DNA of 64,000 bases from JACQZO01 sp964512325 (GTDB lineage Bacteria; Patescibacteriota; Gracilibacteria; RBG-16-42-10): NCBI GenBank assembly GCA_964512325.1, contig CAZEGN010000001.1:1-64000 (forward strand), written 5' to 3'. Of this stretch, positions 7,599 through 15,901 are shown one piece after another; within the stretch, counting starts at the first letter, position 1, and the number at the start of each line of letters is the position of its first letter. The translations under genes were made by a program, and so were the position numbers. The notes under the pieces are model-generated. The model made no database searches and was not told the DNA's origin. It worked only from the letters and a program-made list of their open reading frames with translations.

Positions 7599-8882
7599 AA
7601 GCAAAGCTATCTTAACCAAATCTGCAACTTTTGCCAGATGAAGATTTGCATTTCCATTTTCAGTAGCACTGCCATAAGCGACTACTGTGGCGATTTCGCC
7701 ATCAGGATGAATGCAGGCATTGGCAGACTTGCTCACTATTACATATGAATCTCTTTCCAAATCTTTTAAAAACACCGTTTTCTTCATCAGAACAAGTTTG
7801 TCTGCATCTAGTTTATATACACCCGATTCAAAAGAATGAGCGAGTGTCATATCCTGAGTACTAGTGTTGCGGATCAAAAGTGAAGTGTAAGGCAAAGGCT
7901 TTTGTGCATCCCAAGATTTCCTGGCTCCTTCAAAGTATTCTTGCCAAAACGAATGGCCAAAAGCTGCATATTGGGCCTGAGAAAATAAACTTATTGAGGC
8001 CGTAAAACGTGGATTTATTTCCAAAACCACAAATTCCCCATTGCTGATGAGAATATCGACACCGAACCAGCCCCAAAACTTTGTTTTCGCTAATGCCTTA
8101 CCAATATCAGTCATTGCAGCAGACAGCCCTTTTAAGAACTGGGCAGAAAAAGTACGCGTGCCTGTCATATCAATGCCGCAAGTTCCGCCAGGATAGCGAG
8201 TGAAACGCATATCTCCAGTGAGCTGCAGCATGGGATAGCTGCTTTTAACTTCACCATTTGGCAACAATAAACAATTCACCGTAAATGACTCGCCGCTTAA
8301 GAATGGTGTAACCTTTACTAATGGATTTTCGCCAATCTGTTTTCCCAAAGTGGCCCACTGCATTTCATCATTTACAAAAAAAGTGCTATTTCCTGCCATG
8401 CCAAAAGGCTTTTGTACAACCAAGCTCTCGCATTGCAACTCCTGTGCCACTTGAGCATATGATAAATCTAACCAGGTAGCTGTAATATCAGGTTTCACGA
8501 CAACACCGACCTTGGCTAGTTCTGCCAAGCCACGCCGCTTATCTTCCCAAAAACGGTTCAGCTTAAACGAAGGCATTACTATTTTTGCTTGCAGCTTTTT
8601 TGCTTGTAGCGTGAAAGGCGGAGAATTTTTGAAGGTTACAAGATAGCGCTCTGCCGGCGTGCAGTTCTCAATCAGTTTCCGCACAGGAGGTAGCAAAAGA
8701 AGACCATGAGCATGATAAGGCGCGTCATATCCCTCCTCTTCTGCACACCATACCTCTAAGCCTTGTTGGCGCAGGTAAGATAGCGCTGGATGTTTTTGGC
8801 TTGTAATCAAAACTATTTTTTCCTGCAACTGCTCAGCCAAACCAATAGCATAACGAATTTCGGGGATGATGTAGAAAAGCAT
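7593..8882 (-). CDS. ATP-grasp ligase-like protein
   Basis: The protein is 429 aa. The ATP-grasp fold is shown by VVQKPFGMAGNSTFF (Lys and Gly-rich loop, about residue 158), a binding strand LVKVTPFLSGESFTV, and the metal-binding strand GWFGVDILI...FVVLEINPRF (about 270-290, with Glu and Asn ligands). The N-terminal part looks like the pre-grasp Rossmann-like domain. Such enzymes form amide or peptide bonds through acyl phosphates. The next upstream gene (42 nt) is a PLP enzyme, so the pair may make and ligate an unusual amino acid. The exact substrate cannot be read from sequence. Confidence 0.75.
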   Translation of the reverse strand: MLFYIIPEIRYAIGLAEQLQEKIVLITSQKHPALSYLRQQGLEVWCAEEEGYDAPYHAHGLLLLPPVRKLIENCTPAERYLVTFKNSPPFTLQAKKLQAKIVMPSFKLNRFWEDKRRGLAELAKVGVVVKPDITATWLDLSYAQVAQELQCESLVVQKPFGMAGNSTFFVNDEMQWATLGKQIGENPLVKVTPFLSGESFTVNCLLLPNGEVKSSYPMLQLTGDMRFTRYPGGTCGIDMTGTRTFSAQFLKGLSAAMTDIGKALAKTKFWGWFGVDILISNGEFVVLEINPRFTASISLFSQAQYAAFGHSFWQEYFEGARKSWDAQKPLPYTSLLIRNTSTQDMTLAHSFESGVYKLDADKLVLMKKTVFLKDLERDSYVIVSKSANACIHPDGEIATVVAYGSATENGNANLHLAKVADLVKIALLK

Positions 8883-8924
8883 GAGAAGATATTGTGAAGG
8901 TTGAGAGATGAAGAATAAAGTTCG

Positions 8925-9866
8925 CTAGAACAGGAGGTTTTGAGGTAATTGAGCAAGAGAATTTACAATAGAAGGACTAGTGATTGTTTTGTTGGGCCAG
9001 ACACGACCGGTAAAAAGCAGTATTGTTTTTCCTAGTGTGTCTTTTTGCTTGAGATAAGCCTGATAGGCAGTATTGCCTTCAAAAGAAGTAGCCCAATGCT
9101 GTTCATATACCGGAGCCAGCTCGCATATAGCGCCTCCAGACACCTGGGCTGCTTGCTCTAAACTAGCACGACGTTCAGCTGAAAGGAAACCGCCATGATA
9201 ATCTTGGAGCAGTACCGGGAAAAGACGGGGCAATGAAGTGATATACCCCAAATCTTGAAGTGTGCGAAATGCTTGATATAAGCCAAGCATATTGCCACCA
9301 CTAGTAGTGACTCCCATAATTGCATACTCAGCAGAAATATCGGGCATTTGTTCCCACAACTCATAACCGATAGAACTGAGTCCAATAATAGCCTCTTCAC
9401 TTTTCGATGGTCGTAGGTTGCGATAGCCAAATTTACGTTCAAGCGCGGTGACCAGTGTGGGCGCTACAGAAGATATAATTGCCTGGCCATTCCCCTGATG
9501 AGCAAGGAGGTACGCCAATTTCGCACTATCCGTATGTGGGGAAACAAAAGCAATGCTGTTCTTGCTCGGTGTTAAAGCTAAGAACGCAATTGCTGCATTA
9601 CCAGATGAAGAAATAGCAAATTTGTGCTCACCTAATGATTGGTAATAGCTCAATTGATAAGCGAGACTTCTTCCTTTGTGCGAACCAATAGGATGTTGAT
9701 CTTCATGCTTGATCCATAGTGTTTCATCGATCTGCTCTAAGGCGGTAAATGTATCTCTACCATCGCTCAACCAAAATTGCTCAGGCACTTTATGTCCTGG
9801 ATAAAAGTCGTGATAACGCCATATATCAAATCGTCGCATGTCTACAACAGATTTCAGCATTTGCAT
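8925..9866 (-). CDS. Threonine synthase-like PLP-dependent enzyme
   Basis: The protein is 313 aa, of the fold-type II PLP family. The Schiff-base Lys is in KHEDQHPIGSHKGRS near residue 62, and the phosphate loop SSGNAAIAF is near 88. A Gly/Ser motif, GVTTSGGN, lies near 190. It is shorter than typical threonine synthase and lacks the N-terminal domain, nearer to compact beta-replacing or beta-eliminating members. It lies 42 nt upstream of the ATP-grasp gene on the same strand. Aminoacrylate chemistry on a Ser- or Thr-type substrate is likely; the product is unknown. Confidence 0.7.
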   Translation of the reverse strand: MQMLKSVVDMRRFDIWRYHDFYPGHKVPEQFWLSDGRDTFTALEQIDETLWIKHEDQHPIGSHKGRSLAYQLSYYQSLGEHKFAISSSGNAAIAFLALTPSKNSIAFVSPHTDSAKLAYLLAHQGNGQAIISSVAPTLVTALERKFGYRNLRPSKSEEAIIGLSSIGYELWEQMPDISAEYAIMGVTTSGGNMLGLYQAFRTLQDLGYITSLPRLFPVLLQDYHGGFLSAERRASLEQAAQVSGGAICELAPVYEQHWATSFEGNTAYQAYLKQKDTLGKTILLFTGRVWPNKTITSPSIVNSLAQLPQNLLF

Positions 9867-9915
9867 TTTATTCTAAAATAAGTAAAGTGGGGATCGATTT
9901 GGTAATCAATTTTTT

Positions 9916-10248
9916 ATGTCTCTCTTGGGAAATAATTATCGCGTGGTATTGGGTGACGAAGACGATGATGATGATTACTTAGATGATGATACCGAGGTAG
10001 AAGAGAGCAAGTCTAAGAAAAAACCACGCAAGAAAACAGATTCTGATGAAGATGACGAGGATGATACCGATGAGGATGTTATCATTTGTCCAGTGTGTGG
10101 TGAAGAAGTGATTGCCTCTGAAGAGGAGTTAGTAGAGGGCGCGCGTATTGTCTGTGATGCTTCAAATGGTTGTATGGCTGAATTAGAGGTCGTAGGGTTT
10201 GATAAGCAAAATCATCCACGTTTCAAAGTGGTTGAAGACGAAAAATAG
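9916..10248 (+). CDS. Acidic zinc-ribbon protein, LysW-like
   Basis: The protein is 110 aa. An Asp/Glu-rich low-complexity segment (residues 14-55) with a short basic patch precedes a zinc ribbon: CPVC near 58 and CDASNGC near 80, then AELEVVGFD. The ribbon and the ELEVV strand resemble the amino-group carrier LysW, but the terminus is EDEK instead of EDWGE. Next to an ATP-grasp gene and a PLP enzyme this is suggestive, but a generic zinc-ribbon protein is just as possible. The last 37 nt overlap the convergent MurD-like gene. Confidence 0.6.
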   Translation: MSLLGNNYRVVLGDEDDDDDYLDDDTEVEESKSKKKPRKKTDSDEDDEDDTDEDVIICPVCGEEVIASEEELVEGARIVCDASNGCMAELEVVGFDKQNHPRFKVVEDEK

Positions 10249-11624
10249 TCTTTTGCAAGTTTAGTAAGCGATTTACCTACTAAATACATTGTATAGAAAG
10301 CCTCACCGCTAGGAGAAACAAGCACCGTGGTGGGGCTTTTTTGCTGTGCGACAAATACACCAGCTGCCTCAAAAGCCTGTTCAATTGAGTCAAGATGTAG
10401 CCAGTGCTGATCATCTATTTTTTGCCTAATCGAACCTGGCAATAATGCTACCTGGCAATTGCTCGCCTTGATAGCCTTAAGCAATTGATTCCAAGATTCA
10501 GCGGGAATATTTTTGTCATCTCCGCCTAGAATAATAAATAGCGGCTTATCTTTAAAAGTATTGAGTGCAGCTAGCGTTGCAATGGGAGTAGTAGCGATAC
10601 TGTTATTAATGACTTGCACCATATCATTTTCAAACACCACTTCTTGGCGCTTCTCTACACCAGGGAAAGACCTTAGTCCTTGAGAGAACAGCTCATCACT
10701 CACGCCACAAGCCTGCAGACAAACATAGGCTATTGTTGCATTAACGGCATTGTGTTCTCCTTGTAATGTGTTTGGTAACAAAAACTTTGTCTTAAATTGT
10801 GTCACCTGCTCAGCCTCAATGACTTTGCCCTGCCTATCTTTCACCCACGCTCTCAACACTTCATCATTAGCCCCTGCAATCAGAATGTCCGAAGCTAGCT
10901 GTTTTTTAGCTATACTCATTTTAGTAGATCGATAATCAGCCAAATCTAGATGTTCATCCAGATGATTAGGATAAATATTGGTGATAATAGCGATGTGCGG
11001 ACTTTTTTCCAAAGGCAATTTCAACTGGCGATTGCTAATTTCGAGCACAAGATAATCATCTGCACTTACCTGCTTAGCTTGAGTTAAGGTTGATAAAAAC
11101 TGTGTGCTATGACGATCATTGCCTGCCGTGAACACTTTTTTACCGGTAGTATTGATGATATGTGTAATGAGCCTATTTACTGTGGTTTTCCCATGTGTCC
11201 CCGTAATTCCTATTGTGACTCCAGGAAAAAGCTGCAAAGCGAGATCAATGAAAGATGAGACCTCAATCTTCTTTTGTTGTATAACTTCAGCCAATACCGG
11301 AAAATTAAATTCGTACCCATACCAATGTTGCGGCACAAAGAGCAAATCAGCACGAGCAATATCTTGCAAATACGTATCTTTGAAATGAATGAGATAAGGT
11401 AGCTGTTTCATTTGCTGCAACAACTCTACACGCTCTGCGACGCCATTATGAAAAGCCAGGAAACGTTTATTAAATTCACTCCTTTCACAAAAGTCATGTA
11501 GAGTCACTTTTTTTGCTCCCAACGAGTGTAGCAAGCGCGCAATAGCAGATCCTTCCACGGCAGTAGCACCAATGATATGGATATTAAGCGCTGTATTATG
11601 CAAAATATCTAAACTGAGTTTCAT
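10212..11624 (-). CDS. murD: MurD-like UDP-N-acetylmuramoylalanine-D-glutamate ligase
   Basis: The protein is 470 aa, typical for Mur ligases. The N-terminal Rossmann-like domain has IHIIGATAVEGSAIA. The ATP loop GITGTHGKTT is near residue 142, the MurD-type signature LEISNRQL (family E.SSFQL) near 195, and NHLDEHLD follows. The C-terminal domain has LFIILGGDDKN. It probably adds an acidic amino acid to a UDP-MurNAc precursor in the cytoplasm. It is directly downstream (4 nt) of an NlpC/P60 hydrolase gene on the same strand. The substrate assignment is by resemblance only; MurC or another Mur-like ligase is not fully excluded. Confidence 0.75.
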   Translation of the reverse strand: MKLSLDILHNTALNIHIIGATAVEGSAIARLLHSLGAKKVTLHDFCERSEFNKRFLAFHNGVAERVELLQQMKQLPYLIHFKDTYLQDIARADLLFVPQHWYGYEFNFPVLAEVIQQKKIEVSSFIDLALQLFPGVTIGITGTHGKTTVNRLITHIINTTGKKVFTAGNDRHSTQFLSTLTQAKQVSADDYLVLEISNRQLKLPLEKSPHIAIITNIYPNHLDEHLDLADYRSTKMSIAKKQLASDILIAGANDEVLRAWVKDRQGKVIEAEQVTQFKTKFLLPNTLQGEHNAVNATIAYVCLQACGVSDELFSQGLRSFPGVEKRQEVVFENDMVQVINNSIATTPIATLAALNTFKDKPLFIILGGDDKNIPAESWNQLLKAIKASNCQVALLPGSIRQKIDDQHWLHLDSIEQAFEAAGVFVAQQKSPTTVLVSPSGEAFYTMYLVGKSLTKLAKDYFSSSTTLKRG

Positions 11625-11628
11625 AGTT

Positions 11629-12489
11629 TTAAAATATTTCTACAGGATAGGTGCGTATCCCTAGCAATTGATAGCCCATGGAGCTCATCTCAGCTAAAGT
11701 ATTGTATTGCACTTTGCCATTGACCAGGTTGGCATGAATGATTTGATGCTCATCGCTGTTAACCATCATCCCCACATGACCGAGAATCTTGCCCGAGGGC
11801 TGCTGCTTTTCAAAGAATACCAGATCTCCAAGCTTAACCGCTGTGGTTTCCTGCCCTACCCGCATTTGGTCCATGCTGTGCCGAGGCAATAAATAGTTGA
11901 AAGCGTGTCGGTAAATATTTTGCATCAAACCTGAACAATCAATACCCGCTTGCGTTAGTCCACCACGCAAATATGCCACCCCCAACCAACGCTCCAGATA
12001 GGCAAGCAACTCATTGCGATTGCTCGCCTTTTGTTGCGGCGGGTGCCAATCGGGCTGGCCGGGATACTTTTGAATGTACTTCTTTCTTACCCAACCAACA
12101 GTACTGTCTATTTGTTGCACACAAAAAAAGTCTTCTGTCTGCCAAATCAACTTCAGTGGCTCGTCTTTAATAATTATCTGAGAAGCAAGATATGGCAACT
12201 GGTCCTCAATCAAAGTACGATGCCACACATTCACCGGCACCTGCTCTACATATCCCCAACCCAAACGAGGCTCATCTTCAGTCAGAAAGCTAATCTCATA
12301 CTGCATCTTGTCGGCATATGGAGCCAAGTCCTTTTGAAGACTGGCTAATTGTTTTCTTGTGAGCACAGCACCTCTTATCCAAACATGCTCACCTTTTGTC
12401 ACCACTTCCAAATCTCCTACACTAACTCCATAAACCCTCTTCAGTTTGCGTTGAAAGTCCGCAATTACTTGTCTTACTTGGTCCATCAT
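11629..12489 (-). CDS. NlpC/P60-family cell-wall endopeptidase
   Basis: The protein is 286 aa. The C-terminal NlpC/P60 domain has the catalytic Cys in GIDCSGLMQ (about 183), the His in LGHVGMMV (about 239) and a polar third residue in IIHANL. The middle (about 85-150) resembles an SH3-like wall-binding module ending in STVGWVRKKYI. No signal peptide is visible at the N-terminus, so export is unclear. Such enzymes cut D-Glu-diaminoacid bonds in peptidoglycan stems. Tight coupling to a MurD-like ligase suggests peptide recycling or wall-precursor editing. Confidence 0.8.
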   Translation of the reverse strand: MMDQVRQVIADFQRKLKRVYGVSVGDLEVVTKGEHVWIRGAVLTRKQLASLQKDLAPYADKMQYEISFLTEDEPRLGWGYVEQVPVNVWHRTLIEDQLPYLASQIIIKDEPLKLIWQTEDFFCVQQIDSTVGWVRKKYIQKYPGQPDWHPPQQKASNRNELLAYLERWLGVAYLRGGLTQAGIDCSGLMQNIYRHAFNYLLPRHSMDQMRVGQETTAVKLGDLVFFEKQQPSGKILGHVGMMVNSDEHQIIHANLVNGKVQYNTLAEMSSMGYQLLGIRTYPVEIF

Positions 12490-12549
12490 ATTTCATCAAT
12501 AATTTATAATCCATCATTTATAATCTATAATTTTGCGCCCATTTCATGG

Positions 12550-12555
12550 TACAAT
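12550..12555 (+). promoter_or_regulatory. Putative extended -10 promoter element
   Basis: TACAAT preceded by TGG (extended -10 form), 22 nt before the ATG at 12578. No good -35 box is seen. Confidence 0.4.
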
Positions 12556-12577
12556 AGTAAGAAAAATAAATACACAC

Positions 12578-13966
12578 ATGAGACTTACATCTTTTGGTGC
12601 AGCCGAAGAGGTTACCGGATCAGCTCATCTCCTCGAAGTGAATGGTAAGAAGATTCTGCTTGATTGTGGCATGCTACAGGGACACAGACGAGATGCTCTC
12701 ATGCAAAACCGCCTCAATGGTGAAGCGCTTGCTAATGTAGATATGATTATTCTTTCGCACGCTCACATTGATCACTCTGGCAATATCCCAACTGTGGTCA
12801 AAAATGGATTTTCTGGTCCTATCTATACATCACATGCCACAGCAGACCTTTGTAGTCTCATGCTCCTTGACAGTGCTCACATCCAAGAAAAGGACTGGGA
12901 TTACTTAACTAGATATCATCAAAGTCTCCCAGACATCGAGCCTCTTTATAAGGAAGAAGATGCTATTCAGGCTAATAAACTTTTTGTTGGGCTTAATTAC
13001 AATGAAGCTAAAGAGATTGCACCGGGAATAACCCTTATTTTACGAAATGCTGGACATATTCTTGGATCAGCATTAGTGGAATTGCATATTGAAGAGCATG
13101 GCGAAAAAAAAGTCCTGGGCTTTACTGGTGACCTTGGTCGGAAAGGTATGCCAATTATCAACGATCCCTATCAGTGGGAAAACCTTGATTACTTGATTAC
13201 CGAAAGTACCTATGGTGGTCGACTACACGAGCCTTATGCTGCCGTAGATGAACAACTTACCAACATTATCTCGCAGGCGGTAGCGAATCGCAGCAAAATC
13301 ATCATCCCCGCTTTTGCAATTGAGCGTACACAGGAAGTTATCTATCACTTAAATAGACTGCAAAAGGCTGGTCGTATTCCCTGTCTCCCGATTTACATTG
13401 ATAGTCCGCTGGCCGTAAATGCGACCGAAGTCTTCCGCCGACACCCTGAATGTTTTGATGCTGAAATCTATGCTGAGTTTGGCAATGAAAAGGATGACCC
13501 TTTTGGTTTTGGTTGTTTAAAGTACATACACAGCACCGAGGAATCAAAAGCTTTAAATAATAAGCAAGGGCCAATGGTGATTGTATCAGCCTCAGGCATG
13601 TGTGAAAGTGGCCGCATCTTGCATCATTTACGCAACAATATAGAAAACCCGAACACGATTATCTTGATTATTAGCTTCATGGCTCAAAATACTTTGGGTA
13701 GAGCAATTGCAGAGAAACAAAAGTTTTTGCGAATTTTAGGTCAAACCTATATCCGTAAAGCACAAGTAATAACAATGAACTCTTTTTCAGCTCACGCGGA
13801 TCATCAAGAAATTATCGACTTTATTAAACCGATAAAAGGACTCAAGCAAGTTTTCATAGTGCACGGTGAGGCGCAAGCCTCCAAAGCAATTGAGTATGGC
13901 TTAGAAGATATTAAGGCTGCCCCAAAAATCACTGTTTCAAAGCCAGAGAAAAGCTACGAAATATAG
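12578..13966 (+). CDS. Beta-CASP metallo-beta-lactamase RNA nuclease
   Basis: The protein is 462 aa from the ATG at 12578; the 15 extra codons upstream overlap the promoter and are rejected. The N-terminal MBL motif SHAHIDHSG (about 55) supplies the Zn ligands, and LGFTGDLGR supplies another. The beta-CASP part includes IIPAFAIERTQEVIY and VSASGMCESGRILHHL, and the C-terminus has SFSAHADHQE and FIVHGE. This matches bacterial/archaeal CPSF73-like exo/endonucleases of about 450-470 aa. It probably processes or degrades RNA in the cytoplasm. A second MBL nuclease, RNase J, is encoded at 37 kb. Confidence 0.88.
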   Translation: MRLTSFGAAEEVTGSAHLLEVNGKKILLDCGMLQGHRRDALMQNRLNGEALANVDMIILSHAHIDHSGNIPTVVKNGFSGPIYTSHATADLCSLMLLDSAHIQEKDWDYLTRYHQSLPDIEPLYKEEDAIQANKLFVGLNYNEAKEIAPGITLILRNAGHILGSALVELHIEEHGEKKVLGFTGDLGRKGMPIINDPYQWENLDYLITESTYGGRLHEPYAAVDEQLTNIISQAVANRSKIIIPAFAIERTQEVIYHLNRLQKAGRIPCLPIYIDSPLAVNATEVFRRHPECFDAEIYAEFGNEKDDPFGFGCLKYIHSTEESKALNNKQGPMVIVSASGMCESGRILHHLRNNIENPNTIILIISFMAQNTLGRAIAEKQKFLRILGQTYIRKAQVITMNSFSAHADHQEIIDFIKPIKGLKQVFIVHGEAQASKAIEYGLEDIKAAPKITVSKPEKSYEI

Positions 13967-13976
13967 GGAGAGAGAG

Positions 13977-14162
13977 AATTCAAAATTCAAGATTCAAAAT
14001 TAAAAATGTGAAGAAGGAGTGAGGAATGAGGGGAAACTGCAAGATGGATTCGGCAAGCTCACCATGAAGAATAGGAATGAGAAGTGAAAAAAACTTTCCT
14101 CCCTCATACCTCTCTCTGAGAGGTCTTCGCATTTTGCATCTTGAATTTTGAATCTTGAATTA
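13977..14162. repeat. Inverted pair of heptamer repeats
   Basis: At 13977-14002 the units are AATTCAA/GATTCAA, and at 14131-14162 the inverse TTGAATT/TTGAATC units occur, so the two arms could pair over about 150 nt. Between them the DNA is purine-rich with no gene. The right arm overlaps the stop of bcp. Confidence 0.65.
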
Positions 14163-14630
14163 TTCTTCTTTCAGCTTCTCAATCACCTCTGCCGCGTGGG
14201 TTGTTGGACTCACCTTTGGAAAGACCTGCTTAATCTTCCCCTCTGCATCTATAAGATAGGTCACACGGTTAATGCCGAAGTACTTACGTCCATACATGCT
14301 TTTTTCACCCCATACTTTGTAGTTTTCTGTAATGGCGCCATCCGCATCACTCAACAAATCAAAATTGAGCTTATACTTTTGCTTAAACTTCTGATGAGCT
14401 GCCATGCTATCACGACTTACTCCTAGTACAACTGCACCTAATGCCTGAATATCAGCAATTGTATCGCGAAAGCCACATGCTTCCTTAGTACAGCCAGGAG
14501 TATCATCTTTGGGATAAAAATAAAGGACCACTTGTTTTCCTCTAAAATCACTTAGCTTTACGGCTTGCCCACTAGTTGATTCAGCTTCAAAATCTGGCGC
14601 CTTGCTGCCCACTGCTAATAAATCAGCCAT
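14160..14630 (-). CDS. bcp: Thiol peroxidase Bcp (peroxiredoxin)
   Basis: The protein is 156 aa, the normal Bcp/PrxQ length, from the Met at 14630; the longer frame adds a hydrophobic leader that does not fit the family. The peroxidatic Cys is in DDTPGCTKEACGF (about 45), with the resolving Cys five residues on. VVLYFYPKDD before it and the C-terminal RVTYLIDAEGKI are typical. It reduces hydroperoxides using thioredoxin in the cytoplasm. It is an isolated gene flanked by repeats. Confidence 0.92.
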   Translation of the reverse strand: MADLLAVGSKAPDFEAESTSGQAVKLSDFRGKQVVLYFYPKDDTPGCTKEACGFRDTIADIQALGAVVLGVSRDSMAAHQKFKQKYKLNFDLLSDADGAITENYKVWGEKSMYGRKYFGINRVTYLIDAEGKIKQVFPKVSPTTHAAEVIEKLKEE

Positions 14631-14758
14631 ATATATAAGGTTAATTGCCAAGCTAAGGATAGCGGAAATGATGACTGAGGGAAAACAATTCAAAATTCAC
14701 CATGCAAAATCCAAAGAGAAGAGTGATGGATGACAAATCAGCAAAAAGACCATCAAGG

Positions 14759-14883
14759 CTTTTCTGTCATGCTCGACCTGATCGAGCATCCAAGATTGAA
14801 GATCTGCGCTGATCATTTGCAAAGGATAGACTACGTCCTTAGTTTCCTGGATGCCCGGTCACAGCCAGGCATGACAAGAAAAG
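14759..14883. repeat. Palindromic intergenic element with terminal inverted repeats
   Basis: The ends CTTTTCTGTCATGC (14759-14772) and GCATGACAAGAAAAG (14869-14883) are inverted, with one extra base. Each arm also holds its own hairpin (ATGCTCGACCTGATCGAGCAT and ATGCCCGGTCACAGCCAGGCAT). No coding potential. The 1.27-kb space between bcp and queG holds this element, a featureless stretch (14884-15122) and the putative ncRNA. Confidence 0.65.
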
Positions 14884-15122
14884 AATAAAGAATGGAGCGG
14901 TGGGGTAAGTGGAAGGAAAAGAGTGAGGAGATCCTTCCGCAGCAAAGCTTGGGTCGGGTTCAGTCGCACACATCATCTCTGTGCTCTGACCTATGATTCC
15001 CCTTTCAACACTTCCAACTTCAAACCATCACTTTCCCTTTCCTCTTACGCTTCCGCTTCATTCTTCATTCTTTCACCTGTATTATTTCACCACAATTATT
15101 CACTTCTGCCATCTCAATACCT

Positions 15123-15151
15123 TTGACGCACAAATTGCCCCCTGCTATATT
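15123..15151 (+). promoter_or_regulatory. Sigma70-type promoter of the putative ncRNA
   Basis: A -35 box TTGACG (15123-15128), exactly 17 nt, then a -10 box TATATT (15146-15151), each one mismatch from consensus. The predicted start is about 15158, where the first predicted stem of the RNA begins. Confidence 0.65.
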
Positions 15152-15157
15152 TATATG

Positions 15158-15861
15158 AAGGTTCGGAACGGAAGACACTCCTTCACAACCTTTGATCCTT
15201 ACACACTTCGACAATTTTCTCCTCATCGTTCTAATCGGACAAGATCTCCAAGCCCACCAATAATCAAACCTTTTTTTATTTTATTGTCTTGCGAGCATTC
15301 TACTTGGAACGATGAGCCGGGAAATTCTCGGTGCATCGATTCTTCCCTCTTCCCCCATGGCCTCACGGCAGCAAGAGAGTAGGCAGAATCACTACCTTAA
15401 GCAATTGCATAACAAAACTCCAAACAAAAAATTACCTTTTGCTTAAGGGAAACAAACACAAAAGTACGCTGGGGGCACCTGAAGCCCTTGGCCAAAAGCC
15501 CCCAAAAGTACAAAAACAGAACTTTAAAAAAACGCCATTTAGTAGGGAGAAGAAAGTATTTTCTTCGCCGCGAATATTTTCTTTTCTCTACTGCTCGATT
15601 ATGGTTCAAGACTAAGAGCCGCCCAAACCTAATGCTCATTGACGGGTTAATCTTTATGATTTTCACTTGATATGGGAACGGTCACGGTAAAGACCTAAAC
15701 ACGCCGAAGAGTGGTAGAGAATTGATGACAAACTGGAGTCTACGTTTGCCCATCACCAACAAAATCATACTCCTCGTCTCAGTAATATATGATTATCATT
15801 ACTGGTAGGCAGGAGAGGCACACAAAAACAAAAATGGTCATCTGCAAAGATGGCTTTTTTT
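15158..15861 (+). ncRNA. Putative large structured non-coding RNA, class unknown
   Basis: About 700 nt without a credible ORF, between a good promoter and an intrinsic terminator. Many stems can be drawn on the plus strand: 15157-15161 with 15180-15184; 15222-15234 with 15304-15316 (13 bp); 15310-15314 with 15334-15338, competing with the previous stem; 15338-15343 with 15385-15390; 15395-15404 with 15439-15448 (10 bp perfect); 15470-15476 with 15498-15504; 15542-15560 with 15573-15591 (19 bp, including three G-U pairs); and 15781-15786 with 15798-15803. The G-U pairs favour the plus strand. I do not see RNase P, SRP or convincing tmRNA hallmarks. Confidence 0.55.
15836..15861 (+). terminator. 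Intrinsic terminator
   Basis: Stem GGTCATCT (15836-15843), loop GCAA, stem AGATGGCT (15848-15855), followed by a run of seven T. The stem has two G-U pairs. An upstream A-run could make it work in both directions. It lies 40 nt before queG, so it ends the ncRNA or acts as an attenuator. Confidence 0.8.
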
Positions 15862-15901
15862 GTATATATGGCTTAGATTAAACCCGAACCGAGCATTTTC
15901 C

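Noticed and set aside
15293..15638. tmRNA between GAGCATT (15293) and AATGCTC (15631)
   Set aside because: The ends pair over 7 bp at a tmRNA-like distance, and an A-rich frame ending LPFA then stop lies between. But there is no T-arm in the right place, no G3-U70 pair for alanine, and only a weak match to the conserved 5' sequence. Kept only as a remote option for the ncRNA.
14923..15670. Several open frames of 60-130 codons
   Set aside because: They have low-complexity Ser/Phe/His content, no family motifs, and overlap each other and the predicted RNA stems.
15158..15861. RNase P RNA, SRP RNA or 5S rRNA
   Set aside because: The GGAAAGUC/ACAGAA core of RNase P, the GGAAGCAGC loop of SRP and the paired 5S motifs are not found in order on either strand; short matches look like chance.
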